Below are positions 45,762-58,128 of a stretch of 64,000 nucleotides of DNA, piece by piece. The DNA is from Asterias rubens (lineage: Eukaryota; Echinodermata; Asteroidea; Forcipulatida; Asteriidae): the NCBI RefSeq assembly GCF_902459465.1, contig NC_047075.1, positions 14,610,732-14,674,731 on the forward strand, given 5' to 3'. The position numbers and the translations under genes were made by a program. How positions within the stretch are numbered: position 1 is the stretch's first letter; the number at the start of each line of letters is the position of its first letter. Below the pieces are notes generated by a model, which worked only from the letters and a program-made list of their open reading frames with translations, was not told the DNA's origin and did not search any database.

Positions 45762-48238
45762 TAGTCTAGGTTCCTAGACCATTGGTGTTGCGTGGTCACA
45801 CACAACCAACGTTCCGATTATGCACGGCAAAAACTGTACACGCTTGTAATGAACGAACGCTAGCGGGCGCTCTGTTTCTCTGATTTCCGGATCTCCCCAT
45901 GTCCTGTGCTCACCAAGGTCTAGGACATTTGCAAATTGAAGGCGTGGCCAGACTATGCAAATGACTCGATTATTCATATCACGTGACGGGTTGAAGATGA
46001 CTATTCAAACTAGACCGAGTCAAAGGTCAATGTGATAGGCGCGCTATTTTTAATAATCTTTGCTCAAAGAGTAATTCCGTGGTCATTATAGGCCTATTAA
46101 AAGGAAAACAGTGAAATTTTAAGTATAGACTACCTATTCAGATTATGGATACGTGACGATTTGAAATCGTAAATAATGGTCAAAAATCGAACGTAAGATT
46201 AGCATGTATTTAGCATGCTTGTATGGCCCCACGGCGTGGAGCAATCGGAACGTGAAATAAGCCTTGTGGAATATCACGTACCGCCGGTGCCGTGTCTCGT
46301 GGGGGTTGGAGGTGTTAAATCCCGGGCGCTATGAACTCCCAGCTTGCGGGTGTCGACTCCGTTGTTTCTTATGATCGCAACGTTCCAATATGCTCCATTT
46401 TGATTCATGGCCCCCTAATTTCTTTTTGTTATGAGTTTCAGATAATTTTGATGATGTCAAAACATTAGGAATATCGCAACTACCTCCATGGTTATATTGA
46501 AAGTGTTATTGTGTGAGTAGCTCAAAAATATTATGAGAATTTTTTATAAAAGGTTGAAATAAAAATAATGCTAAAACAAAATTCCCTCAAAGCATAATTT
46601 TGCCAAACAAAGTATTATTTTTTAATTCTGTGAATGAAGAGTTATTTTTGAGGTAATGATTAAACTGGGCAACTAGTGGAATTTATGACCTGACTATTCG
46701 CCTCAAATAACTGGGAGTTGAACAGCAGTAGTCGCCACCCGACAAGCAATCAAAATTCGCAATTTCTCATGAGTTGTTCCAAAAGATATTGTTACGACTA
46801 CATTCCAAAAAATATGATATGGTTACGTTCCAAGCTGCGCAGCTGCTCGGCTACGTTTACGTTCAAAGATACGCTTAGGTCTACATTCCTTCAAGTTACA
46901 CTATAATATCAAAAGGTATGTTTTCAAGCCCGAGTCAAGCTACGCTTACATTCCAAGATACGCAGCTACGTTTACGTTCCAAGATACGCTTAGGTCTACG
47001 TTCCTTCAAGTTACACTATAATATCAAAAGGTACGCTTTCAAGCCCGAGTCAAGCTATGCTTACGTTCAAAGATACGCAGCTACGTTTATGTTCCAAGAT
47101 GCTACGCTTCAGTCTAAGATATGCTTACGTTCCAAAAGATGTCAACGTTCCAAGCTACACAGCTACTCAGCTGCGCTTACAGATCTGCTTATGTTCCTTC
47201 AAGTTACGCTATAATATCAAAAGGTACGCTTTCAATCCCATGTCAAGTTACGCTTACGTTCCAAGATACGCAGCTACGAATTACGTTCCAAGATATGCTT
47301 ACGCTCCAAAAGATACTGTTACGTTTTAAGCTACGCAGCTACTCAGCTACGCTTATACACTCCAAGATACGTTTAGGTTACGCTACAATATCAAAAAGTA
47401 CGCTTTCAATCCCGAGTCAAGCTACGCTTACATTCCAAGATCTGCAGCTACGGTTACGTTTCAAAATACATTCTCACAAAGACGCTTTTGAATCCCTCAA
47501 GATTTCCTTCCCCCAAGATTAAAAAACTTTCACGGTGAATAACACTACAGGGCCCACCAGTTAATATCTGTTTGGCAGAAAATACTGTACAAAATTTCTT
47601 TACTATATTTCAAATTTAATTAAAAATTGGCTGGTAACCAGTTTCTGCTAAGCAATACTATTTTGTGCTAACTATAAATTGTTTAGCCAATACAGGCTTC
47701 ATCAGTGTGGGCCCTGGCACGTCGGGAGCAACGCCACGATCGCATTTCAAGCTGCATCATGGCAATGCAGTAGTCTGGATCTGGATATTATACATAGAAA
47801 GGTTTGTGGTGGTACCGCAAACCTTTCTTTATCGTATTTCCACCATGTGGCAAAGTTTCAAATCCTACTGATCTGGACATTATTATACTCCGATAAAAAC
47901 ATATACCCACACACATGCAGAGTATAGCAAAAGTCATGAAACGCATTACTGCATGCATTTACACTGCATGCACAACACTGATGAATTTTTCATGAGCCAA
48001 CCGCAATGCAGCCTCTGATTGGCTCCACCGGAAAGTCGGGGGAGATTTGCCGAAAAACAATAAAAAAGTTAAGACCCGTCGTTGCAAATGTCCTAGACCT
48101 TGGTGAGCACAGGAAATCAGAGAAACAGAGCGCCCGCTAGCGTTTGGTCATTACAAGCGTGTACAGTTTTTGCCGTGCATAATCGGAACGTTGGTTGTGT
48201 GTGACCACGCAACACCAATGGTCTAGGAACCTAGACTA
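45762..48238. mobile_element. Complete non-autonomous MULE-like TIR element, right copy
   Basis: 2477 bp, bounded by inverted repeats of about 125-190 bp starting TAGTCTAGGTTCCTAGACCA, and flanked by an exact 9-bp duplication CATGTCCAT (45753-45761 and 48239-48247). A 9-bp duplication with long TIRs is the hallmark of Mutator-like elements. No transposase is present. The interior holds the minisatellite at 46800-47510 and a CAAACCTTTCT/AGAAAGGTTTG hairpin near 47800. The other copy is at 2506-6340, inverted. Confidence 0.88.
46800..47510. repeat. TACGTTCCAAGATACGCAGC-type minisatellite, right copy
   Basis: Reverse complement of the repeat at 4385-5570, without the SINE. The several frames across it are repeat artefacts. 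Confidence 0.8.
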
Positions 48239-48573
48239 CATGTCCATATGCCGGGGAACATGAATGATGTACCTCACTGGGCACATCACCTAGGATCGTG
48301 CCGACTTTTTGGTCGTTTCCACCGCCTTGTACAATATTAGGAATAATCCCGGGTAGGAGGTTGTAATTACGCTGGTACTAGGTAAATTTTATCTAAGTTT
48401 CTGGGCAATTTGCCATGGGATCAGTGAACCAATTTTTTCACCGAGCGGCCGCCTTTTAGTTAAAATATGTGTTGTTTACAAATTGTTCACCTGACTGTTC
48501 GTCTTCTTTTTTAACTGGACCAATTTCAAAAACAATGTTTAAAGATGACATGACCATGGTATAACAAAACAAT

Positions 48574-48706
48574 TGTTGCATGATGTGATGGGGTCCATGG
48601 GTTTTGTACACCCTCAGGGGCAAATGGCACCCTCAGCTTTGCCTCAAGTGCCATTTGCCCCCTCGGGTGTACAAAATATCATGGACCCCATCATCAGAGG
48701 GTGCAA
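48574..48706. repeat. Hairpin MITE, about 55-bp arms
   Basis: GATGGGGTCCATGGGTTTTG... and its reverse complement flank a 17-bp loop. Together with TTGTTATACCATGG at 45684 and CCATGGTATAACAA near 48554, it suggests an older palindromic element into which the MULE-like copy inserted. Confidence 0.65.
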
Positions 48707-50335
48707 CATTTGTATATTGTAAGAGGGCTGTATGTATAACAACCCTATGTGGTTAAGAGAGAATTAGCTGATATGGAATCAAATAGTTGTTTTGCCAAAG
48801 AAAGTAAAGTGCATCACTGTGGTCTAACCAAGGCATTATCCGTAGCTCAGTGGATCTATTGTTTACTCCAAAAATGCCTTTGTTCCATCCAGATTATGTA
48901 CATGTAGATGGCATGGTGTAAAGTCTGGACTGCGAAGCTACCTTCATCTTGCATATGTTAAAAAAAAAAGTCTTTGAGGTGCAACTTCAGTATTACGACA
49001 AAATACAAAATTGGATTTGGGATAAAAGTTTTGTGATACTTTGATACAGGTAAAAATGCTCATTGTACTTGGCTTCACAGGCCACAATGAAATCCTAGTT
49101 CAAAAGCAAGTAAAGATGACAGCATTTAAAAATATTTTTCACGATGATTAGTACCAGTACCACTTTTACATAAAGTAAGCTTTAATAATCATCTTTGAAT
49201 AGTTTCATCTTTTAATAGTCATCACTTCCCATTCTACCATGTCTTTAAACTGTTGGCAGTCAAACTTTGCTCGGATACACTTTGGAGGTCTTGCAATTTT
49301 TGTAATCCCTTTAGGTGTAATAATAAGGTTTGTGGTGACACCATGCATGATCTCTCTTTTGAGAACACGGCTGTTTCACTCAATAAAAAGTGCGCCCTCT
49401 CGTGGTTGTTTTTGTTTAGCGCGATTCGCTTGTCAAAACGCGTGACGTCATTGTTTATTAAAAGGACGGCAGCTAAAACTCGCCTGTTGTTGAAGTCGTG
49501 ACGTACTGAAAAACCTGTTTGTTGATTGGCTAGGAGAATACCAGCCGTTTATTTTTTAGGGGGATTGTCTTAGTTACGTGTAGTATAGTCTTTTTTCAAT
49601 CTAAGTGGGCTTGTTCGCTGAACTTCTTGACTTAGAGACTACCACGAAAAGTTCAATGTGAGCGGCCATGCGACGCGAAATGTGACTGTTCCTGTTGTAA
49701 AAAACGACGTGAAGTTTGTATCATTTAAAAAAAGCCTGAGCATTTTTTGTTGCTATCTTCTAGCAAGTCTGTCATCCAATGACTTTTCCAAGTGGATGTG
49801 TGAATGGTAAGTCTGGGACATTTGGTTTTGATTAGCAAATCGTCATCTAACTTTTGTGTTTTTTGTAGCGTGTTTTGTCACTCACACGTGGGGATCATGT
49901 TCCGTGTACAAACTACATGTATGTACCGTTGGTACATACGTTTACAAGTTCGGCCATGTTCGACGTCCTGTACATGGGATTAGTGTCATCTAAAAACATA
50001 TTTTATGCCTACTTTACTTTTTTTTTGTGCCAGTTGGTAGGGTGGGGGTATTGGATGGAGGTACACATTTGATGTTAAGGGCGGGGGGGGGGGGTGTAGC
50101 TTTGATAATTGGATGATTTTTTTCTTTCACTTTCAAAATTCAATTCATACATTCCAATTCCATGTCATGGAGTATTGACATGACATCGATCGACTAGGCC
50201 AAACTTTCAAAACAATATCAACAAATGCCAATCAATTCGGAAAAATTTTACGACCTTGCCACCAATTTCTGCCCCTTTTTTTTGTATTTATTATAGGCCT
50301 TATTATTAATAAAATATCATAAATACAAGATTTAT

Positions 50336-50487
50336 AAAAAAAAAGGGATAACTTTCCGTATGGCGCCACCACTTTTTCACTCATTTTTACAAAAAGGGAT
50401 ATATCAATCAGGTAAATTAGATACTATATTATTTTATTTCGAATGAAAAAGTGGTGGCGCCATACGGAAACTTTTCCAAAAAAAAGT
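50336..50487. repeat. MITE with TATGGCGCCACCACTTTTTC arms
   Basis: Arms CCGTATGGCGCCACCACTTT and AAGTGGTGGCGCCATACGG are separated by about 65 bp, with A-rich edges on both sides. Confidence 0.7.
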
Positions 50488-50767
50488 AAAAACACTTCAT
50501 TCATGCTCTTTGTCTTTCTACTTTAGCACTTATTTGCAAACTGTCACGTACATTTTATTTTAGATAAGTGAGAACTGATGTATTGACACTTTCACTATTT
50601 TTTATGAGATACATTGTACATGCACTGAGACAGCGATATATTTCTGGAAACAAAAGTCTTGTGTAGTATACAGTCATGTACCTAAGAAAGAATACGTGTT
50701 TAAGAACAAGCCCTATTTTTTCCGTAGATTGTTTACTTGTTGAAGATTATTTATTTGTAGTTATTTA

Positions 50768-53244
50768 CTACTTTTCATTTTTTCTCCAGACTGGGGCAAC
50801 TTCTGCCTGAACCTCTGGTGTTGTGCTGACGTGATGACGCCGCATAATCGCCATCAACCGTTGAATTGGATCCTTCATGCCATGAACCACACGGCCTGTG
50901 CAGTTGAACTCTGTGTGAATAAGTTCCCCGCCTTGTTCGTTAAGAAGCCCAAATCCAACTTTAAACTTAGTAAGCTGCTGTACTGCATGATCTTCGAGGA
51001 GATGCATCTTCGGTGATATGTTGACATTAGGGAATAGGTCACGGAACGCTGACATAACTCCTTAATACATACATCTGTAAGAGAACACAAATGCAACCAT
51101 CAATGATTTAGATACAGCAAATGATTATTTCATCATACGTGAAGTTATGTACTGACATGAAACATGTGCAGCCAGGTATACTGGTGTGTAGTTACCTATA
51201 TGGTGAATGTTATGTGAAGACAAAGGCTTTGCATGGTTGATGCCATGGTGAACATCAGCAAATTTTAGAAAAATTTCACGGTATTTCCTTCCAATATTTG
51301 CTGAATCTCGCACTAGATGTCTTGAGCAGCGATGGTGATGTCGTCTGTGAGGTGATGAACATCTGTGAGGTGATGAACTGCTTAGGAACTGCAGTCAGAG
51401 GATCAATCACTTCAACCTGAAACAAAGATAAATACTGCAGAGATTAACGTCAAGTCAAGAAAGTACTATTGGAATTGGGTTTTTTTTTCTTGTTGAAACC
51501 CATAATAATTGCACATTATCCATTTAAATTATAGTGAAGAGACTTGCTGCTGTTACTTACTGTGCAACATCTGTGTACGTGATTACCAACAACAGCAATC
51601 TCGCATCAATGCAAGGGCTCTATTAGCAGACATTGGTTGTTGAGTTGATGATGGGCTGGTCTCTATATTAGCTGTAGGTGTGGATGTTGTGATCTTTTGA
51701 ACCAAAGCAGGCTGAAAGGAAAAACAAAAATACAAATTATTAGATTGGAGTGATTGGCCAAGTGATTACTGCTAAGTTTGAAAAAATAAATATTGTAATT
51801 ATACTGTACAGTCTCTGGTTTTAGATCACGTGGTTCTTTGTGCAATTGAAAGCCAGTAAAATACTATATTTTTTTATTATTTTTCTTTGTAAAAATTGTA
51901 TTCTATTTTAAACAAATAAAAATGTTTTAAAATTTGTTTCAATTAAAACTTTTGAATCTCAAATGTTTGTACTGACGTGATTTAATACAAAATAAACAAT
52001 GTAGTCCTCTCTTTGTTTATCCTGCAGCCAAATTCACGAAACTTTACGCAAACTGCGTAGGTCCCTTTGCGCAACGCATATGGCTTTACCTATGCCATAA
52101 ACGTTGCGCAAGTGGACTTACGTAGTTGCGTAAAGTTTCGTGAAATCGGCTGCTGGTCATAAAACTGGTTTTAATTCAAGATTGATTAATCTTTTTAGTT
52201 ACGCAATACTTACCCGTCCTCCGGTATGAAGCATTGCTGCGTTTCCCTCGTTGCGTTTCAACTTCATCCAAGTCCAGCGGTCTGCTGTTGTTCAATTTCC
52301 AGTGGAATTGGATCACCCAGTTTGTGCTTTGTGGCCATACATTTTAGAATTTTGGCAGCGTTCAAAACATCGTCAGTTGGGTCGGGGAGTTTGGATTGGA
52401 GTGGGAGATCAGCTCGTGCTTTAACGATTGTTATTTTTGGAGCATGGACTTGTACTGCTTGACATTCGTGAAAAATTAACTTACACATTTGTCCAATGCT
52501 GCTGCATTTAGTGCAAAAAACAATCAAGTTGTCGAGTTGGACACGGAGTACCCGCGGACTTGGTGTGATATGATGGAAGTCCATTGTAGCCATGCATATT
52601 GGGCATTTGACTATAACTGCGTTGCAGTATTTGTAGTACGCAGATAAACAAGTTGCACAGAAATTGTGCTGACATGGAGTTTGCACACATGGTCTATTAA
52701 GTAAACACATGCATATTGCGCAAATAAATAAGTTATGTTCACAATGGCCGAAAACTTCAAAGTGAGGGGGTACATCCTGCTGACATGTCTGTGTTGGCAT
52801 TCGAAGATCAGGGAAAATGTTTTCAATCAGTGTGTCGAAAGGAAGCTCCGGTTGGTTTTCAAGATCAACGGGCTGCGGACCTCTTTTCGGTTTTTGACGC
52901 GGACCCCCTTTTTCTTGCTGGTGAAATAAGTCACAGACGTAACAACTGCCAGTACGTTGGTGCTTTGGCCATTCTGTCCCAACCACAGTCTGTCAGTTCT
53001 TGACTTTTCCTGAATCGTACTCTCTCGTACCTGCTCTCTGATGCCTTACTTTTCTACCACACAGGTCGCATAAGCTATGTGGATGCTGACCCGAAACATC
53101 CTCCCAAGTGCTCACGTCGAAGACGGTTTTAATTTCTTTGTTGTAATCCTTGCAAAGTATTGGCTTTCTATCAGTTACCCTTATTTTATTAGAGCATATT
53201 CTACATATTTTTGTAAGAGCTACTTGATGAAATTTGAAGCTCAT
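50768..53244 (-). pseudogene. N-terminal RAG1-like (N-RAG-TP type) transposon gene, decayed
   Basis: Four predicted exons: 53244-52214, 51711-51561, 51416-51196 and 51074-50768, with GT-AG borders. Exon 1 has, in the same order as vertebrate RAG1, a CRIC zinc pair, a VF...HPHSLCDLC segment, a CYVC pair followed by basic residues, a C3HC4 RING (CAIC...CQHNFCATC...CPIC), and a following zinc motif (CTKC...CKLIFHEC). The last exon encodes an SPKMHLLEDH...GFGLLNEQGGELIHTEFN region typical of the C-terminus of N-RAG transposon proteins. Lesions: an in-frame TGA at 52990-52992, a frame change near 52270 before the donor, stops in exons 2 and 3, and a frameshift at the start of the last exon. No RAG1 catalytic core or RAG2 is present. 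Family recognition is from motif order. Confidence 0.75.
52024..52155. repeat. MITE with GCAGCCRAWTTCACGAAACTT ends
   Basis: Near-perfect palindrome lying in the first intron of the N-RAG-like gene. A related element (ends CAGCCGATTTCACGAAAC) is at 63434-63620. Confidence 0.75.
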
Positions 53245-53870
53245 CTCAGCTTCAGAAAAATTAAATATACTACATGAATTGTACTTGTAGGCCTACTGAG
53301 ATGTAAGACTATTGGAGTATACAAGAATATTTCAATGTGATGTTAATCTCCACGACATCAAGCTATCCAAATCCACACTACATCGTTTGTAGGCTACAAC
53401 CTGTTTCACACAAACTTTATAATTTCCCCATATACTTTGTATGGCGCGCGCTTTCCCTGGCGAGTCGCTGGTACGCGGCGCGCCGCACGTTATCTGTAGC
53501 GTTCCTACGTGTACTCACCAGCGAAACCGTGTCGTTTGCTTCGCTGAAACACAATTTCACCGAGTAATACGAGTGGATTTTACGGTCGGATTTTGACATT
53601 TCTCCGTGTAAAAACAAATGTCCCAGAGATGAATCTCAGCGTATATCATGTAAAAACATCCATTCTTCTTAGTAAATAGTCTGGCTTGTAAAGATAATGT
53701 TTTCCTTTTACATAATCTGAGATTTACCGTTGGGTATGAATACATCACACGTATATAAATAACTATGACGAAAATCTCACAAAAAAGTCCGTTTATTATT
53801 CAAATTCTTCTCTTTTAGTATAGAAACGTACGGAGCCCGGGAAGGGACAGTGGAAAGAAAAAAATATGCA
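53245..53870. other. Upstream flank of the N-RAG-like gene
   Basis: No gene. It includes a GC-rich patch at 53440-53500 (GGCGCGCG and GCGGCGCGCCGC), which may be a promoter remnant. The region ends at the IS3EU-like element. Confidence 0.45.
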
Positions 53871-53876
53871 GTGGCT

Positions 53877-54236
53877 AATTCGTTCGCACGGTTTAGTAAT
53901 CCGTTCGAACGAATTAATAATCCGTTCGCACGGTTTAGTAATCCGTTCGAACGAATTAATAATCCGTTCGCACGGTTTAGTAATCCGTTCGAACGAATTA
54001 ATAATCCGTTCGCACGGTTTAGTTATCCGTTCGAACGAATTAGCAATCCGTTTGAACGAATTAGTAATCCGTTCGCACGGTTTAATAATCCGTTCGAACG
54101 AATTAGTAATCCGTTCGAACGAATTAGTAATCCGTTCGCACGGTTTAATAATCCGTTCGAACGAATTAGTAATCCGTTCGAACGAATTAGCAATTCGTTC
54201 GAACGAATTAGTAATGCGTTCGCACGGTTTAACTAA
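53877..54236 (+). repeat. 21-bp tandem array in left terminal region
   Basis: About 17 units alternate between TTCGCACGGTTTAGTAATCCG and TTCGAACGAATTAATAATCCG types. Because 21 is a multiple of three, several frames on both strands stay open; these are not genes. Confidence 0.92.
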
Positions 54237-54298
54237 GGCATGAAATGGCGCTGCACGCATGCGTAAGCGATCCCCTCACAACAACACTTTGCTTCAAG

Positions 54299-54353
54299 AT
54301 GGTGGAGGGCAGCGACGCAAGTAAACCTGACGTATCTGATGATGACCGTGTTG
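54299..54353 (+). CDS. Left terminal-region copy of the first exon
   Basis: ATG, 18 codons ending DDDRV plus one base, then GTAAGT. It is homologous to exon 1 of the HECT-like gene at 63822-63774. Spliced to the acceptor at 55089 it would reach a TAA after six codons, so here it more likely acts as a non-coding leader or upstream ORF for the transposase, or is a by-product of the inverted repeat. Confidence 0.55.
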
Positions 54354-55193
54354 GTAAGTTTTTCAATCTTGATCAGTATGATTGGATACAGATACATTGT
54401 TAATTGAAACTTAATAGGTCTCATATAGACTATATAGAGTTGTCGGTAGTGTGTATAGTTGTTTTGATTCAGGGTAATGTAATTATCACTTTGGTCTGTG
54501 TAAAACACCTACGAATTTTAATGTTACTTACTTTTGTACGTATATGCCCTTTAGTATTGACTGGCACTGGCCACAAGATCACACTATCATAATTATTATA
54601 ACAATTGAATGTGGGTCTAAAAAAGCTTGTGGTTGACTCTTTTGACGGCAAAAGGGTGACATAGTTGACGGGTATGGCGGGAGAGAATGCGCTGTTTTAC
54701 AAAACAGTGTCATGTCTATGTAACGATTTACAGAACAAATGACTCCATTGGTATTAATAGAGCGAGCGAGAAATTATTCCCAAATACGCGAGTTACTTGT
54801 TGTTTGTTGTTTGTTTGTTAGATTGTTGGTTTTTTTTATTTTTTTTTTTTATGTGTTTTTTCGGGGGGGGGGGGTTCTGCATAATGGAGACTCATTAGAT
54901 GACCAAACTTACTGAGCCATCTACTTCTCATCCCTACCTTCCCAATGAAGGCTTCTTTTGATTATGCTATTTAGAAAGAGAGTACATACATTTCCCTTTA
55001 TTTATGTGCCACCATAACGTTGGATTTATGCTCCATTCCTTCTCAAAGAAATAGCACTTTACATCTTTATATTTATTTTGTTTCTATTAGGTCTTTTGAG
55101 CAAAGTCTAACGGCATCCCCTAACAGCTTCAATAGTCTACCAGCATCAGAATTCATCAAATAGTCTGTGCCATTCTCAACCACAAGAACGAAC
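54354..55193. other. Leader/intron of the transposase gene
   Basis: No coding sequence. Its first about 150 bp are part of the terminal inverted region. It has a T-run followed by poly-G near 54835-54874 and a good acceptor (TTTCTATTAG) ending at 55089. Confidence 0.5.
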
Positions 55194-56580
55194 ATGACCA
55201 ACCGAAACAAACTGATAGAGATATATTTTCACCTTGGCCTGGAGTATAAGGATATTGTAAATATTCTTATTGCAAAACACAAAATACTTTTAAGTGAAAG
55301 AACTTTGAAGAGGACCTTACAGAGACAAGGGCTTTTTCGTCGGAAAAATTATACCAATCTTCAAGAAGTGGTTGCTTTCATAAGACGAGAACTCCAAGGG
55401 TCAGGTTCTTGTCATGGATACAGATGGATGTTTGAAAAATGCAAATTGAATGGTCTAAATGTAAGAAAAGAACACGTCAGGGTTATCTTGTCTTTGGTCG
55501 ATCCTATTGGAACGGAAATGCGGCGTGCAAGAAGACTATCAAGACGGTCCTACTTCTCAAAGGGACCAAATTATATATGGCACATGGACTCCTATGACAA
55601 GTTGCGTCCCTTCGGTCTGTGCATTAATGGATGCATTGACGGGTTTGCAAGAAAACTATGCTGGCTCAATGCGTACAGGACCAGCAGTGATCCAAGAGTT
55701 ATCGGCGGTTACTTCGTTGAAACTGTAAAAAGTCTTCAAGGCTGTCCTAGAATTGTAAGAGCAGACCGTGGGACAGAGAACTGCTATGTACGGGAATTCC
55801 AGAGATTCTTACGGCGTAATGGAAGTGATGCCTTTGCAGAAGAAAGGAGTTTCATGTACGGTTCAAGCAACCACAATCAACGGATCGAAAGTTTTTGGGG
55901 ATTTTTGAGGAAAGAATGCATTGAGTTCTGGCTAGAATTTTTCCATGGAATGAAGAACGAGGGATACTTTGATGGCACCTTTCTTGACGTGAACCTAGTT
56001 CTCTTCTGTTTCCTCGGCCTAATCCAGGTACACGTTTTATACTGCTTGTGTTGCTCTTTCTTTTCTTGTTTTCCTTATTTTTATGACAATTTGTCAATTT
56101 CAAACGTGAGTAGGTCTCATGATGACAAACTTGGTGTTTTATAGTTGAAAGTTTTCGAGTCAGTAATATTTCATATGTGTGTGCAAATCTATTTTTATTA
56201 TAATTATCTTTTTAACACTTTTTATAATTTATTATTACTATTTTTTTCAGGATGAACTTGACCGGACAGCTGATGTGTGGAATACGCATATCATTTCCCC
56301 ATCCAAGAATGAAAATGTACCACACGGCCGACCAAATGTTATGTATTTCGTGCCAGAATTATATAACACTAAAAACTACACACAGGGGATCACTCAAGAT
56401 GATTTAGACGAATGTGAGGAAGAATGTATCTTCCGAGGATCGATTCCATGCGATGAGGACGTCTTCCGTCTTTGCAGTTTTATCATGGCAAAGAGACACC
56501 TTACTTTGTCACATGATGCCTACAGTGGACTTGAATTGTACCTCGTTCTGAGAGAGGTATTGTCAGTATTAAATGAATAA
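55194..56580 (+). CDS. IS3EU-like transposase (DDE integrase fold), two exons
   Basis: Exons 55194-56027 (278 codons, donor GTACAC) and 56251-56580 (acceptor TTTTTTTCAG) give 387 residues in frame. An N-terminal helix-turn-helix region (1-50) precedes an IS3-type HTH_21 element with CHGYR (73-77) and N/RKEHV (90-95). The catalytic core has WHMDSYDK (D132), RADRGTEN (D191) and SNHNQRIESFW (E232). Cut-and-paste of the element is the expected role. The start was set at the Met of MTNRNKL, since upstream codons look like leader. No stops or frameshifts are present, so it may be active. Confidence 0.85.
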
Positions 56581-56703
56581 CATTTATTACAATCTTCAGA
56601 TTAGTGAAAATACTAAATGAACATAATTGGATCTAGCAAAACATGGGATAAACCAACCCACCTCTGCCTTCCACGTCCTATGTACGATTATGTTACTATA
56701 CCA

Positions 56704-56938
56704 AAACCCTGGCCCAATTTCATGGCTCTGTTTACCGTAAGCAACGAATCGGCGATTATGGAAGCAGTGTTTATCACAGATTAGCACGAAAATGTTTCTT
56801 GGGCGCGTGCGTACTTCACGTTTCACAGGCATTCTTTGCTTAAACTAGCGCCGAAATTCAGCATTTTCACTGTAAGCGAAGAATGGAGATCACAAGCACA
56901 GAATTCTGCGGTAAGAAAAGCCATGAAATTGGGCCAAG
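56704..56938. repeat. MITE-like palindrome with GGCCCAATTTCATGGCT ends
   Basis: CTGGCCCAATTTCATGGCTCT and, inverted, AGCCATGAAATTGGGCC bound a 235-bp stretch. The ends resemble those of 57550-57742. Confidence 0.6.
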
Positions 56939-57549
56939 ATCTTGGAGTGTTTGACTGTGGTCTTAGAGCTGCAAACCAGCATTCTGCCTTCTCTGTCAAA
57001 GCTTTTGACATGAATACTTCAAAATAATACACACACAACTCTTTCAAATTAAAAGTGCATGTGGGCTTGAAGTGCAAGTACAAAATACATTTAGCGCGTT
57101 TTTATTAAAGATCTAATTTAGTTACGGTCAATATACTGTTTAAAAAGTAAGTATAAATCATACACTTGTGAATAAAGTCTAAAGTGTATACGTTATCGAA
57201 AAGCTGAAGAAGAGATCGTCGTTTCATTTCAATCCGATTGTCTAAAATTAATAAAGTAGGCCGCCATGTGTTGTTAAGCAAGTGATGAATGCTCAATATT
57301 GAGCCACTTCGCCAATAATGTGCAAACTGACAACAGTTTTTAAGACGCCGTTAAAGTATAAGAATGACAAGTAATAAGTTCTTGGCGAATTGATGTGTTC
57401 TTTTTTATTGAAACAAACGGCAAGTAAACACTAACAATGGAATACAGAAAACAGATTAACAAAATAGTGTAAACAATCTTTTAAAAAGTGCATCGTGGCA
57501 AAATGTTCAACAAATTAATTGCCGTGAATGTATGCCATTCAGACAAGAT

Positions 57550-57742
57550 CAGGGCCAAATTATTTCATAGAGCTGCTTAAGCAGGTAATTTTGCTTACAA
57601 TGTGTGATTAGCAAAAATGAGCAGGCATTAAGAAATGGTGCATGTGACATGGTATTTTGGCTGGTTACCTTATTCTGGTAAGCATAATTTTGTTGTGCTT
57701 AGCTTCTTTTCTGCTTAAGCAGCTCTATGAAATTGGGCCCTG
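57550..57742. repeat. hAT-like MITE, CAGGGCC ends
   Basis: Inverted ends CAGGGCC(A/C)AATT plus TCATAGAGCTGCTTAAGCAG on both sides. No clear 8-bp duplication. Confidence 0.65.
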
Positions 57743-58128
57743 TCAGCATGACAACTCAATGGTAAGGCTATAGTTTTATTAGGACAGTTACAAATGTATA
57801 ATACAAACGTGTTTCTTTATACACCGTTTAAAAGTGGCGCACAGGATGTCTTGCTAAACAATGTTTTTATTTTTATGTTTTATTTATATGTAAACTTAGG
57901 ATCTGACATTTAAATTTGTATCATTAGTTAGTTTGTCAGACAGAAAATGTGCTCGTTATATAATACCCCCCCCCCAACCACCACCACCACCATCTGTTTA
58001 CTTTACCACCACCACGGTAACAAAGTTAGCTTTTCCCCCTTGCAAACTGTTATTATTTTTTTTGTTTTCATTTGTAAAAATGACATTATTGCCTGTGTGT
58101 TTGTTGGGGGGGGGGGGGTGGTGCTTAA

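Larger units (their letters stand above)
48248..50767. other. Intergenic MITE-rich stretch
   Basis: No gene recognised. It contains the hairpins at 48574-48706 and 50336-50487, a GTGACGTCA (CRE-like) word near 49442, a possible orphan first exon near 49779-49808 (ATG...GTAAGT), and a poly-G run near 50084-50096. Confidence 0.5.

Noticed and set aside
2506-48238. A single 45-kb composite transposon bounded by the two inverted MULE-like copies
   Set aside because: Each copy is an element in its own right: the right copy has both TIRs and its own 9-bp duplication. The shared inversion does not require joint mobility.
53796-54260. Long open frames on both strands encoding repeated NxFERI/ARFSNP-type peptides
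   Set aside because: They arise because the 21-bp tandem unit is a multiple of three and lacks stops; both strands and several frames are open at once.
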